Part shown: piece by piece, positions 40,301-48,616 of the stretch | Numbering within the stretch: the first letter of the stretch is position 1 | Layout: each line of letters opens with the position of its first letter | Assembly (NCBI GenBank): GCA_017520845.1 | Contig: JAFXEU010000067.1 | Span: 1 to 64,000, forward strand | Direction: 5' to 3' | DNA from: Kiritimatiellia bacterium | Lineage (GTDB): Bacteria > Verrucomicrobiota > Kiritimatiellia > RFP12 > UBA1067 | DNA: 64,000 nt | Notes under the pieces: generated by a model | Database searches by the model: none | What the model saw: the letters and a program-made list of their open reading frames with translations, nothing else | Told to the model about the DNA's origin: nothing | Program-made: the position numbers and the translations under genes

Positions 40301-40459
40301 TTAGTCGTTGCCGGCGTCATCAATCTGCTCGGCGGCGTCTTCGGTTTTATCTCTAATCTTATCCTTCAAGAGAGTGAACGTACCGATAAGGGCGATGGCG
40401 ATAAGGCTGATAATAAGAATATATTCAACCATCGTCTGACCTTTTTTCATCTTCTTCAT
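40301..40459 (-). CDS. Flp-type pilin 1
   Basis: A 52-residue gene too short for most gene finders. The product has a basic leader (MKKMKKG), then QTMVEYILIISLIAIALIGTFTL and a charged tail (DKIRDKTEDAAEQIDD). G-Q-T-x-x-E-Y is the Flp prepilin cleavage and assembly motif; the peptidase would cut after Gly7. AGGAGACAAC lies before the ATG. It is the likely major subunit of a Tad pilus or a pseudopilus. Confidence 0.85.
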   Translation of the reverse strand: MKKMKKGQTMVEYILIISLIAIALIGTFTLLKDKIRDKTEDAAEQIDDAGND

Positions 40460-40484
40460 TGTTGTCTCCTTTCAGTTCGTTATT

Positions 40485-40640
40485 TTACGGATATTCTGAA
40501 CTTACATGGCGCTCGGTTCTCACCACAGACGACTTCGTCGCCCTCAGCAGATACGCAAGCGCCCCGACCGCAAGGACAAGGATTGAGAACGTGATTACGT
40601 ACTCAAGAGCTGTTTGGCCTCTCCTCGCTTTCATTTTCAT
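40485..40640 (-). CDS. Flp-type pilin 2
   Basis: A 51-residue gene, first in the operon. The product MKMKARRG-QTALEYVITFSILVLAVGALAY has the same G-Q-T-x-x-E-Y motif and hydrophobic helix, with a different tail. A TGATAATAT element lies just upstream. Two different Flp pilins in tandem suggest a major and a minor subunit. Confidence 0.82.
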   Translation of the reverse strand: MKMKARRGQTALEYVITFSILVLAVGALAYLLRATKSSVVRTERHVSSEYP

Positions 40641-40705
40641 GCCACTATATTATCACAAAAAACCAAAAAGCACAACTCTACCGGAAATCCCGGTTAATTT
40701 CGCTA

Positions 40706-40735
40706 TTGAAATCGGCCGACAGTTTTTGATATACT
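40706..40735 (+). promoter_or_regulatory. Promoter of tRNA-Val
   Basis: TTGAAA (40706-40711) and TATACT (40730-40735) with an 18-base spacer; the -10 is also extended (TGATATACT). It ends 16 bases before the tRNA. Confidence 0.7.
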
Positions 40736-40751
40736 ACACGCATACTTTTTC

Positions 40752-40828
40752 GGGCGGTTAGCTCAGTTGGTTAGAGCATCTCGTTTACACCGAGAGGGTC
40801 GGGAGTTCGAGTCTCTCACCGCCCACCA
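40752..40828 (+). tRNA. tRNA-Val (anticodon TAC)
   Basis: A 77-base tRNA gene with encoded CCA. The loop TTTACAC gives TAC for GUN codons; the acceptor stem GGGCGGT/ACCGCCC is fully paired. It lies between the pilin operon promoter and the signalling module, converging on the latter. Confidence 0.96.
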
Positions 40829-40832
40829 TTCT

Positions 40833-41372
40833 TCACCCCAACGCTTCTTCCTGTGAAGCGAGAAATTCACGGGCCATCATGAGCCCGTCGATCGTTTCAA
40901 GGCCCCCTACCGCTTCGGCCAGTTCAGATCTCGCGATTGAGTATTCCTCCGAACCTTTACGGTGCGTAAAGACAAGCTCAAACTCTCCCGGAAAGTTGAA
41001 AAGCGAAACGACCGTCTCGACGAGATTCCCCAACGGCGGCAGATCGATATGCCCGGCGGAGAAAGAATATTCAAGGCGGGTTCCGACACCCTTCTCGGAT
41101 TTAAGGCTCACGCTCCCGTCGGTCGCGTCGCAAAGCTGCTTGAGAATGGGCAGTCCCAATCCGACTTTGCGCTTATCATGCTTGCCTGCCTCCGTATAAA
41201 AAGGATTGAACGCTCTTTTAAGGACATCCTCGTCCATCCCTTTGCCGTTGTCGTCGATCGTCACCTTGAAAAACTTGCCGTCCTCCTCGATCTCAACGAG
41301 AACACGCGACGCGCCCGCTTCGATGGAATTGTGCGCCGTATCCGCAATGACATCCGATAATGTTGCGTGCAT
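40833..41372 (-). CDS. Stand-alone HATPase protein
   Basis: The 179-residue protein is a GHKL ATPase domain like those of histidine kinases (N box DTAHNSIEAGAS, G1 IDDNGKGMDED, G2 KVGLGLPILKQL and KGVGTRLEYSF) but has no sensor or phospho-acceptor part. The C-terminal 60 residues form a small separate domain. It is the last gene of a five-gene module (DRTGG, CBS-HATPase, DRTGG, PHP, HATPase). In Clostridia and Thermotogae this set accompanies electron-bifurcating [FeFe] hydrogenase genes. Its likely role is redox- or nucleotide-linked control of hydrogen metabolism. Confidence 0.85.
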   Translation of the reverse strand: MHATLSDVIADTAHNSIEAGASRVLVEIEEDGKFFKVTIDDNGKGMDEDVLKRAFNPFYTEAGKHDKRKVGLGLPILKQLCDATDGSVSLKSEKGVGTRLEYSFSAGHIDLPPLGNLVETVVSLFNFPGEFELVFTHRKGSEEYSIARSELAEAVGGLETIDGLMMAREFLASQEEALG

Positions 41373-41380
41373 ATCAACTC

Positions 41381-42112
41381 CTAAAATCTCGTAAGGCGCG
41401 GCGAAACGACGGTCGCCTTTGAAGCAAACGCCTTTTTAAGCCCTTCTACGGAAAATGAATCAAGCTCCGCCTCGGTCCAGACGCGAGCGACATCATCGAG
41501 ATTGTGCGCGTCGGAACTTCGCGTAATCGCATATCCGGGAACCTTTTCACGCCAGAACGTCTCGTCGGCGGTGCGCGAAAACTCCACCGCATCGAACCCT
41601 TCGGCGCCGGAAATCCCGCCTAACTGCGAAAAGACGGAAAACGTTGAGCGGTCAACGTGCGCCGCGATAAAAAGCCCGCCCAGTTCATGACACTTCGCCG
41701 ACACGTCCGGTATCGTTTTTCGGCACGCCATGGCGAGAATGCGCCATTCCATATCAACGATATCGTCGTCCCATGTGACGACCGGCTGATCGCCGAAGAC
41801 GTCAGGATCGTTGACGCGCTTAGGCAATGCGGCGTACACCCACTCGGTCATCGCGGCGGCCTCGTCGACAGTGTCAAAAAGGCAGAGCGTATGAACTTCT
41901 TCGGCGGTACACACCTCAAGCCCGCAAAGGCATCCGATCCCCGCCCGGCGCGCGCACTCCGCGACGGCAGGGGCGTTGCGCGACGACTGGTGATCGGTTA
42001 TCGCGATTCCGCCCATTCCCGCGGCGACAGCCTTTGCGACTATCTCCGAGGGAGACATCTCAAGACTCGCACAGGGCGAAAGACAGCTGTGGATATGCAA
42101 ATCGAACTTCAT
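41381..42112 (-). CDS. PHP-domain metal-dependent phosphoesterase
   Basis: This 243-residue PHP-family protein has the expected metal motifs: FDLHIHSCLSPCA (His-x-His), IAITDHQSSRN, FIAAHVDRS and TRSSDAHNLDD. PHP proteins hydrolyse phosphoesters, for example in nucleotides or histidinol phosphate. In hydrogenase-linked modules the PHP member probably turns over a signalling nucleotide, but no substrate is established. It starts 6 bases after the DRTGG gene stop. Confidence 0.87.
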   Translation of the reverse strand: MKFDLHIHSCLSPCASLEMSPSEIVAKAVAAGMGGIAITDHQSSRNAPAVAECARRAGIGCLCGLEVCTAEEVHTLCLFDTVDEAAAMTEWVYAALPKRVNDPDVFGDQPVVTWDDDIVDMEWRILAMACRKTIPDVSAKCHELGGLFIAAHVDRSTFSVFSQLGGISGAEGFDAVEFSRTADETFWREKVPGYAITRSSDAHNLDDVARVWTEAELDSFSVEGLKKAFASKATVVSPRLTRF

Positions 42113-42118
42113 TTGAGA

Positions 42119-42448
42119 TCAGCACGGCGGCAGAGACGAAAGCGCAAGCGCGACGGCATACTGCGAAAGCGGCGTGACGACGATCGCGACGCCCTCGCGT
42201 TTCGCGCCCTCGACCATATCGGGCGGAACGGGGCGCGAATGGCAGATCACGACGACAGAGCACCCGACGAGAGTGCAGACCGCGATAGTGTTGAGATGAT
42301 TCTGAATCGTAACGAGCGCGCAGTCCTCGCCCGCGTGGCCCATCACGTCCGAGAGGAGATCTCCTACGTAAACGCTCTCGGCTTTCGCATCTTCTACATC
42401 GACGACGATTTCGCCGCCGACCTTTTCGCAGACTTCACTTAATGTCAT
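42119..42448 (-). CDS. DRTGG-like small domain protein 2
   Basis: A 109-residue protein related to the one at 43495-43842, with the same plan: N-terminal EVCEKVGGEIV, VYVGDLLSDVM, then VVVICHSRPVPPDMV, VVTPLSQYAVALAL. DRTGG domains are associated with CBS and HPr-kinase-like proteins and probably bind nucleotides. Its ATG overlaps the CBS-HATPase stop by four bases. Confidence 0.78.
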   Translation of the reverse strand: MTLSEVCEKVGGEIVVDVEDAKAESVYVGDLLSDVMGHAGEDCALVTIQNHLNTIAVCTLVGCSVVVICHSRPVPPDMVEGAKREGVAIVVTPLSQYAVALALSSLPPC

Positions 42449-43467
42449 GATGCGGAATTCTCCTCAGATTTCTTGGGCGCGAGATTAAAAACGCACTTCA
42501 CGTTCGTGAATTTTCCGATTTCGGACTTTATCTCGAAATCGTCCGCCACGCGCTTCGAATTCGAAAGCCCCATGCCGGCGCCGAATCCGAGCGACCGGAT
42601 CCAGTCGTTGGCCGTCGAGGTGCCGTCGCGGCATGCCCATTCGATATCTGTGATGCCGGGACCGCGGTCTTTCGCCGTGATCGTAACGCTATCGTTCGTA
42701 ATCATCAGAACGAGCACTCCTCCGTGGGAATGGATGCAGATGTTGATTTCGAGCTCGTACGCCGCGACCGCGATGCGCCGCACTATCGAGCGGTCGATCT
42801 TGCGCTCGCGCAAGATACCCTTTATGTCGTTGGCGGCGTGACCCGCGCGCGAAAGATCGTTCCTCACTACCGCCCACTCGCGCCGGAAGTAATTCTCGCT
42901 CGCCTCCTTCGACGTTTCGGCGATGCTCTTCGATGTCTTGCGCTCGAGTTTGCGGATTTCGACCGAAAGCTCGTAAAGAAGCGCGCGCATCACGTCGCGC
43001 TGGGAAATTATCCCGACGAGTTTCCGGTTTGAATCAAGAACGGGGAAGCGCCCGTACGTGTAGTTGTTGAAATACCTGAGCGCGAACGCGATCGGCATAC
43101 CCGCCTCGAGAACGACGAGATTGGTCGCCATGTGTTTCTCGCACGGATCGTCCATCCAGCCGCCGTCGAGACCGCGGATGATGTCGTTCACTGAAACGAT
43201 TCCGAAAAGGCGGCCGTCTTCGCAGACGGGCACACCCGATATGCGGTTGTCACGCATCAGAACCTGAGCCTGGCGCAACGTCGCTCTGCGGGGGATGGTG
43301 ATCACCTGGCGCTTCATCACGTCGCGGACCTTGAAGCGCTGAAGAAGCTCCATTATGATAACGCTCGAATCCCCTCCGAGCGCTTTCGCGTCAAGCGGCG
43401 ACTTGGCCAGAATCTCATCGTCATTCGTCTTCTGACCCTGGAGAATCACGGGTTTGTATTCCGCCAT
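42445..43467 (-). CDS. CBS-pair protein fused to HATPase domain
   Basis: The 340-residue protein has a CBS domain pair (about 45-170: VRDVMKRQVITIPRRATLRQAQVLMRDNRISGVPV, then FPVLDSNRKLVGIISQRDVMRAL) and, after a helical linker, an anti-sigma-factor-type ATPase domain (about 225-330: AAYELEINICIHSHGG, AKDRGPGITDIEWA, GFGAGMGLSNSKRVADDF). CBS pairs sense adenine nucleotides, so the protein may couple energy charge to a phosphorylation switch. Same module as its neighbours. Confidence 0.87.
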   Translation of the reverse strand: MAEYKPVILQGQKTNDDEILAKSPLDAKALGGDSSVIIMELLQRFKVRDVMKRQVITIPRRATLRQAQVLMRDNRISGVPVCEDGRLFGIVSVNDIIRGLDGGWMDDPCEKHMATNLVVLEAGMPIAFALRYFNNYTYGRFPVLDSNRKLVGIISQRDVMRALLYELSVEIRKLERKTSKSIAETSKEASENYFRREWAVVRNDLSRAGHAANDIKGILRERKIDRSIVRRIAVAAYELEINICIHSHGGVLVLMITNDSVTITAKDRGPGITDIEWACRDGTSTANDWIRSLGFGAGMGLSNSKRVADDFEIKSEIGKFTNVKCVFNLAPKKSEENSAS

Positions 43468-43494
43468 GGCAAAATCCTTCCGGTTGGCGCGGCA

Positions 43495-43842
43495 TCAGCC
43501 GCGCTCTTCGGCGAGAAACGCGTCATGAAGCCTGACGCACGCGTCATACTTCGACAACGGACTCGACACGAGAGGAATGCCGAGATCCTCGGAGACCTTA
43601 AGCATCGTTTCCGAAAGAGGCTTCGCATTATGTACGACGACGCCCATCGCGCCTACGATGTGAGCCGTACGGATGGCCTGATCGCTCGCGAGCGAAGTCA
43701 CAAGGAGAATATCGTCGGCGTCATAAAGAAGGACGTCGCTCATCAGATCGTTGGCGACGACCTCGCCCACCGCGCGTGGACTGGTACCGTCGCCTGCGAC
43801 AAGTTTACCGTCGAGAATTTTTACAACATCTGCTATCGTCAT
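43495..43842 (-). CDS. DRTGG-like small domain protein 1
   Basis: A 115-residue protein (MTIADVVKILDGKLVAGDG, VVANDLMSDVLLYDADDILLVTS, AMGVVVHNAKPLSETML, LVSSPLSKYDACVRLHDAFL). It is the first gene of the module. The pair of DRTGG-like genes on either side of the CBS gene is also typical of hydrogenase-linked clusters. Confidence 0.78.
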   Translation of the reverse strand: MTIADVVKILDGKLVAGDGTSPRAVGEVVANDLMSDVLLYDADDILLVTSLASDQAIRTAHIVGAMGVVVHNAKPLSETMLKVSEDLGIPLVSSPLSKYDACVRLHDAFLAEERG

Positions 43843-43957
43843 TGTTAAAACCGCCTTTCCGCCCCTCCGGGCTTTAATGCGATTATCTCATAATCCGACG
43901 ATAAAATCAAGTTGAGATATTCCAGGGTGAAAACGGCTTCATATAAAACCTCTATTA

Positions 43958-43966
43958 TGATATAAT
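43958..43966 (+). promoter_or_regulatory. Extended -10 TGATATAAT of the GH97 gene
   Basis: Perfect extended -10 on the plus strand, followed by AAGGAG (43985-43990) and ATG at 43997. Confidence 0.68.
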
Positions 43967-43996
43967 AAGTGAAGTTTAATCTTTAAGGAGAAACTC

Positions 43997-46090
43997 ATGA
44001 AAAAGACTATGATGGCTATGGCTCTTGCCGCGACGGTTGCGGGTTTGGGTACTACCGGTTGTTACTCTGTTTATAAAAACTGCGCGAGCGCCGTTTCGCC
44101 CGACGGGAGGAATAAGATCTGCTTCAGTTTTGATCCGTTAGCCTATACGGTAACGCGTGACGGCAAAACTGTCGTCGCCAAGACCGAAGTCGGGCTTAAT
44201 ATTAACAATATAATGTTAACCAGCGATAGGATCGTTACCTCAGATCAGATAACCAAGCGCAAGATCGAAGGTGTCGCCGATGCGGCAGTCTACAAAAAGT
44301 CGAAAGTCGATCTTTCGGCCAACGAAACTCTCGTAGATTGGAAGGAGTGGGGATTGTCTTTGAGACTAATCGCCCGCAATGACGGTGTCGCCTATCGTTG
44401 GGAGACGAACAGAAAAGGCGAGATTACCATAAGAGACGAGAAAGCGGCCTTTACGATTCCTGATTCAAAATGTAAAGTCTACTCCAACTTCTCCTATATG
44501 GAAGGATTTCTGGATACGGACAGGATGAAGGAGGCCGATCCCTTCCAGAACAGCTGGGAAAGCATCCCCGAAGAACATTGTGCCGGACAGTTCAAGGTTC
44601 CCGCAGGCAAAATCGGGTATCTGCCGCTCGTATATACGCTTGAAGACGGAACGGCAGTATGCGTTACCGAATCTGATCTGGTCAACTATCCCGGCTGGAA
44701 CTTCGGCTATTCCACTGCCCAAGCGGATTCGTCCGTTAAAATTGACGGCGCGTTCGCTAAAATTCCCGAAAAATACATTTATATGAACTGGGGCTCCGAA
44801 AAGCCCTACAGCGAGAAGCGCGGCCTTCGCTACGAGCGCGTCACCAAACGCGGCAATTATCTCGTTAAAACCAAGGGGACGCGCACATTCCCGTGGCGTG
44901 CGTTTATGCTCGCCGACAATGCCTCCGATCTCGTCGCCAATGATCTCGTTTGGGCGCTCGCGACTCCCGCCAAGGGTGATTTCAGCTGGGTTAAGCCCGG
45001 CAAGGTAGCCTGGGACTGGTGGAACAACTGGAATCTTCAGGGCGTCCCCTTCAAGTCCGGCTGCAACACAAAGACCTATGAATATTACATCGACTTCGCC
45101 GCGAAGAACGGTGTTGAATACGTGATTTTCGACGAAGGTTGGAGCCAGAAGCTCAACATCTGGAAGTACAATCCCGAAGTTGACGTCGAGCACCTAATCA
45201 AGTACGCCGAGAAAAAAGGCGTAGGCATCATCCTCTGGATGGCCTGGGCTCAGATCGTCGGCGAAGAAGAGCGCGTCGCAAAGCACTTCGCCAAGCTCGG
45301 CGCCAAAGGCTTTAAGGTCGACTTTATGGATCGCGATGACGCCAAGTGCGTCGATTTCCTCTGGAAGTTCGCCGACGTCTGCGCCAAGGAGAAGATGCTT
45401 GTTGATTATCACGGCATGTTTAAGCCTATGGGAATGGAAAGAGCGTATCCCAATGTTCTCAACTTCGAGGGCGTTCATGGTCTTGAGTGCGCGAAGTGGT
45501 TTAATAACGATTACGACTTCCCGAAGAACGATATCGGCGTCTATTTCGTCCGTATGAGCGCTGGCCCCATGGATTATACGCCCGGCGCCATGGATAACTA
45601 TCCTATCGGAAAATACAGGGGAACCACCGAGAACGCCGGCTCCGTCGGTACGCGCTGCCGTCAGATGGCGATGATGACGATGTATTTCGCGCCGCTCCAG
45701 ATGCTTTGCGATTCGCCCTCGAAATACGAGAAGAATATGGAATGCTTCTCCTTCATGGCTAAGACGCCTGTCGTCTGGGACGATACGGTCGGCATCGCGG
45801 GCGATATCAACAACTTCGGCTACGCCGCCTGTGCGCGCCGCAAGGGCGATGTATGGTACGCCGCCGGCATGACCGACTCCAACGAGCGCGCAGTCGAGGT
45901 TCCGACCGACTATCTCGGCGAAGGCAAGTGGGCCGCCGAAATATTCCGCGATCATCCCACGGCCAATACTAAGCCGATGCGCTATATTCATGAGACGCGC
46001 ATCGTCAAGAAAGGCGACAAGATCGCGATCAAGATGGCCAAGGGCGGCGGTTATGTAATCCGCTTCACCCCCGCCGGGAGCAAACTTTAA
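43997..46090 (+). CDS. GH97 glycoside hydrolase (alpha-glucosidase/alpha-galactosidase type)
   Basis: This 697-residue protein has a short export signal that may carry a lipobox (GLGTTGC). An N-terminal beta-sandwich (25-290; SPDGRNKICFSF, GEITIRDEKAAF) precedes the TIM barrel with WDWWNNWNLQGVPFKSGCNTKTYEYYIDFAAKNGVEYVIFDEGWS split over several strands, FKVDFMDRDD, VDYHGMFKP, LNFEGVHGLE and a C-terminal beta domain. This matches SusB-like GH97. The Asp in KVDFMDRDD would fit a retaining enzyme, in which case alpha-galactosidase activity is as likely as alpha-glucosidase. No SusC/D genes are near. Confidence 0.9.
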   Translation: MKKTMMAMALAATVAGLGTTGCYSVYKNCASAVSPDGRNKICFSFDPLAYTVTRDGKTVVAKTEVGLNINNIMLTSDRIVTSDQITKRKIEGVADAAVYKKSKVDLSANETLVDWKEWGLSLRLIARNDGVAYRWETNRKGEITIRDEKAAFTIPDSKCKVYSNFSYMEGFLDTDRMKEADPFQNSWESIPEEHCAGQFKVPAGKIGYLPLVYTLEDGTAVCVTESDLVNYPGWNFGYSTAQADSSVKIDGAFAKIPEKYIYMNWGSEKPYSEKRGLRYERVTKRGNYLVKTKGTRTFPWRAFMLADNASDLVANDLVWALATPAKGDFSWVKPGKVAWDWWNNWNLQGVPFKSGCNTKTYEYYIDFAAKNGVEYVIFDEGWSQKLNIWKYNPEVDVEHLIKYAEKKGVGIILWMAWAQIVGEEERVAKHFAKLGAKGFKVDFMDRDDAKCVDFLWKFADVCAKEKMLVDYHGMFKPMGMERAYPNVLNFEGVHGLECAKWFNNDYDFPKNDIGVYFVRMSAGPMDYTPGAMDNYPIGKYRGTTENAGSVGTRCRQMAMMTMYFAPLQMLCDSPSKYEKNMECFSFMAKTPVVWDDTVGIAGDINNFGYAACARRKGDVWYAAGMTDSNERAVEVPTDYLGEGKWAAEIFRDHPTANTKPMRYIHETRIVKKGDKIAIKMAKGGGYVIRFTPAGSKL

Positions 46091-46112
46091 TTCCTGAAGA
46101 TCTGACCACATA

Positions 46113-46152
46113 AAGAAAACGGCCGCAAATGTCGCGGCCGTTTTCTTTTTTG
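46113..46152. terminator. Bidirectional terminator after GH97
   Basis: A long perfect stem AAAGAAAACGGCCGC/GCGGCCGTTTTCTTT with a 7-base loop and A/T runs on both sides lies between two converging genes. Confidence 0.92.
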
Positions 46153-46181
46153 TCGTATCCGATTTTAAGCTTATACCGCGC

Positions 46182-47021
46182 TTAAAACGCGTCCGCCGCT
46201 TCATTCACGGCTTTCGCGCGGTTCTCGATGGCTTTGCGGAACGCCTCGTCGCGCATTTCGCGCAATTCAGACGCCGCGAGGCGGGCCGCATCGTCATCCC
46301 AAGCCGTAATAACGGTCTCGTAATCGCTCGATGCGTCGGCAAGGCAGATGGAAACGCCGCGATTAGGAGCGATGTCGAGCAGGTAAAGCGGACGAGCCCA
46401 GCTGGCGAGACGTGCCGGCACTCCATAGCGGCGTTCAAGAGCCTCGACGAGATAATGACGCCGCCCGAATGAATCAGCCGCCACCTCTTCTCTCGCGCAG
46501 GCACAGACCTTCACAAGCTTATGGGTCTTCGGGGAAACAAACGCGTAATAATCGTCAAACCCGTTGAGTTTCTTCTCCGGTGTGAACTTGATCATCTTAA
46601 GAGCGCTCTCCCCGGGAACGGCCTCCGCTTTATCGGCACCGGCGGGAACCTCGCCGAACTTCAATCCGAGAAACGAATCGTTCGGCGCCTTCGGCACGGC
46701 CTTTTCGGTCGCGTTCTCCGGCCCCGCGGTTTTATCTTTTGGATCGTTGACCTCGCTCTTGTTTTGCGGCGCGGCAGAATCCGCAGGAACCGTTTCGGAA
46801 TAAACGCTCGTCTCGTGTCCGATGACATTGCCGTCGGAGTCCTTAATTTCGCGCTCCGAACGTTTTGTTCTAGTGACGGTCCCGTTGGCGTTAGTCACTA
46901 CGGTTTCCTTCTCATTTACGGTCGAAGGAACGTTCTTCGTATCGGACGCCTGAAGATCGCCGCAACCGGCAAGCCCCGCCATGGCGGCAATCATTCCATA
47001 TTTCATCGTATCTGTATTCAT
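46182..47021 (-). CDS. Lipoprotein of unknown function
   Basis: The 279-residue protein begins with a lipoprotein signal (MAGLAGC, Cys at about 20). A low-complexity, Lys/Asp/Thr-rich stretch (25-110) includes NANGTVTRTKRSEREIKDSDG, like a flexible tether. The globular C-terminal part starts at about 117 (FLGLKFGEVPAG), a phrase typical of small repeat-like domains in secreted PVC proteins, and contains KVCACAREE and RRHYLVEALERRYG. No known family. It faces the GH97 gene. Confidence 0.65.
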   Translation of the reverse strand: MNTDTMKYGMIAAMAGLAGCGDLQASDTKNVPSTVNEKETVVTNANGTVTRTKRSEREIKDSDGNVIGHETSVYSETVPADSAAPQNKSEVNDPKDKTAGPENATEKAVPKAPNDSFLGLKFGEVPAGADKAEAVPGESALKMIKFTPEKKLNGFDDYYAFVSPKTHKLVKVCACAREEVAADSFGRRHYLVEALERRYGVPARLASWARPLYLLDIAPNRGVSICLADASSDYETVITAWDDDAARLAASELREMRDEAFRKAIENRAKAVNEAADAF

Positions 47022-47192
47022 TTTATTTTTCCTTTCCTTTTCGGCGCTTCATGCGCCGTCACAAACAGATACAGCATACGACGTGCCAACGAAGAAATCA
47101 GCAACCTTACGAGTAAAAACGAGTCATTTTGTCTCATTCAATAAACAAAATGTGACACTTCTTCACCTTGTATGACAAGGCAAATGCTGAAA

Positions 47193-47201
47193 TGATATAA
47201 T
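47193..47201 (+). promoter_or_regulatory. Extended -10 TGATATAAT of the DUF486 gene
   Basis: Perfect extended -10, about 50 bases before the ATG at 47252. Confidence 0.62.
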
Positions 47202-47251
47202 ATGCGAAATGCTTGAACTTTGATCGGCATCCCTTCAAAAGGAAAACTCAT

Positions 47252-47632
47252 ATGTCTTTTATAGCCCGCCACTCCGGCGTCATACTGACCGTCGCAATGC
47301 TTGTAGCCAGCAATCTTTTCATGACCTTTGCATGGTATTGGCATCTAAAAGCGCATAAGCCCGGCTCGTCAAGTTGGCCGCTTATCGCCATAATTCTTGT
47401 GAGCTGGCTCATCGCCCTCGTCGAATATATGATTGCCATTCCCGCCAATAGACTAGGCACATCCTCCGGCCTTAACGTCGCGCAGTTGAAAATCATTCAA
47501 GAGGTGGTAACGGTCAGCGTCTTTATCCCCTTTTTAATAATTTTCATGGGCGAGAAATGGCGATGGGACTACCTCTGGGCGCTTCTTTGTATGATAGGCG
47601 CAGTTTACTTCGTCAACCGCTCGAACATATGA
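47252..47632 (+). CDS. DUF486 (DMT-like) membrane protein
   Basis: A 126-residue protein with four membrane helices, starting at ATG 47252 with AAGGA 8 bases upstream; the longer frame from 47213 lacks a site. It matches the DUF486 family of small drug/metabolite-like transporters (VASNLFMTFAWYWHLK, IALVEYMIAIPANRLG, QLKIIQEVVTVSVF, WRWDYLWALLCMIGAVYF). Substrate unknown. Confidence 0.88.
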   Translation: MSFIARHSGVILTVAMLVASNLFMTFAWYWHLKAHKPGSSSWPLIAIILVSWLIALVEYMIAIPANRLGTSSGLNVAQLKIIQEVVTVSVFIPFLIIFMGEKWRWDYLWALLCMIGAVYFVNRSNI

Positions 47633-47643
47633 CCGATGTGTTA

Positions 47644-47680
47644 GACGCCGAGGGTAAGAATCCCTCGGCGTTAATTTTTT
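47644..47680. terminator. Bidirectional terminator between DUF486 and trmL
   Basis: A GACGCCGAGGG/CCCTCGGCGTT stem followed by AATTTTTT. It overlaps the end of trmL, which runs the other way. Confidence 0.85.
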
Positions 47681-48129
47681 GCCGAAATCTGCCGATAACA
47701 TTCGTAAGCCGCGATTGAAGCAGCGTTCGCAAGATTTATCGAACGGGCGTGTTCGCCCGGCATGGGAATTTTAAAAAGACGATCCTTGTATTTCGAATAA
47801 AAATCACGCGGCAGACCCGAACTTTCGTTACCGAACACAAGTGCATCCCCTTCGCGAAATTCACACTCGTACAACGAACGCTCGCCGCGGGTAGAAAGCA
47901 TAAAAAACCGGTTTGGATTTTCAACCCGAAGATAATCATCCCACGTATCATGAATGCGAAGATCAAGATTTTTCCAATAATCAAGCCTCGCCCTTTCGAT
48001 CGACTTCTCGTCTAAACGAAACCCAAGTGGACGGATCAGATTCAAAGGAACGCCGAGCCCGACACAAAGCCGTCCGATCGCGCCAGTATTATGGGGAATT
48101 TCAGGCCTTACCAAAACGATTGAGAACAT
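47671..48129 (-). CDS. trmL: tRNA (cytidine(34)-2'-O)-methyltransferase
   Basis: The 152-residue SPOUT-family enzyme methylates the wobble base of certain leucine tRNAs. Landmarks: VRPEIPHNTGAIGRLC, ARLDYWKNLDL, ALVFGNESSGLP and the knot segment KIPMPGEHARSINLANAASIAAYE. Length is normal. It is the last gene of a minus-strand run from murG or purL downward. Confidence 0.92.
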   Translation of the reverse strand: MFSIVLVRPEIPHNTGAIGRLCVGLGVPLNLIRPLGFRLDEKSIERARLDYWKNLDLRIHDTWDDYLRVENPNRFFMLSTRGERSLYECEFREGDALVFGNESSGLPRDFYSKYKDRLFKIPMPGEHARSINLANAASIAAYECYRQISAKN

Positions 48130-48138
48130 TTGAGTCTC

Positions 48139-48597
48139 CTATCGTTTTTCTTCAGCATTCCCGACCTTACGGTTAAGCTCCTCCTCGGTAGGACGACGAA
48201 AAGCGAAAACCGCGATTTCAAGACCGACAAGAGAGAGCAGCGTCGCCACGCCCGCCAATGCATACATCCCGGCGGCAACCGTCATTCCGATTCCCGACGA
48301 AACCCATATTCCCGCGGCTGTCGTCAAACCGTGCACCGCATGACGACGGTCCATAATGATGGCGCCCGCACCGATAAACCCAATTCCGCTGACTATCTGG
48401 GCGGCCACGCGCGAAGGATCTCCCTGCCCTTCAAATCCGTACTGCGACAAAAGCATTAAAAGAGCAGAACCGATCGCGACCAAAAGATGTGTGCGCAGAC
48501 CCGCAACTTTCGAACGATATTCACGCTCCAGCCCGATAAGCCCACCGAGCAGCGCCGCCACAAAAAGGCGGATTATCATTTCTCCTGTTCCGATCAT
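48139..48597 (-). CDS. mgtC: MgtC/SapB family membrane protein
   Basis: A 152-residue protein with four to five membrane helices. The MgtC signature is clear: LIGLEREYRSKVAGLRTH, GIGFIGAGAI, HGLTTAAGIWVSSGIGM. Family members help survive low magnesium and, in pathogens, modulate ATP synthase. Here it lies among core genes, so a housekeeping role is likely. The C-terminal tail after residue 130 is short, without the extra soluble domain. Confidence 0.9.
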   Translation of the reverse strand: MIGTGEMIIRLFVAALLGGLIGLEREYRSKVAGLRTHLLVAIGSALLMLLSQYGFEGQGDPSRVAAQIVSGIGFIGAGAIIMDRRHAVHGLTTAAGIWVSSGIGMTVAAGMYALAGVATLLSLVGLEIAVFAFRRPTEEELNRKVGNAEEKR

Positions 48598-48616
48598 TTA
48601 AATCCTCCAGCAAAAC

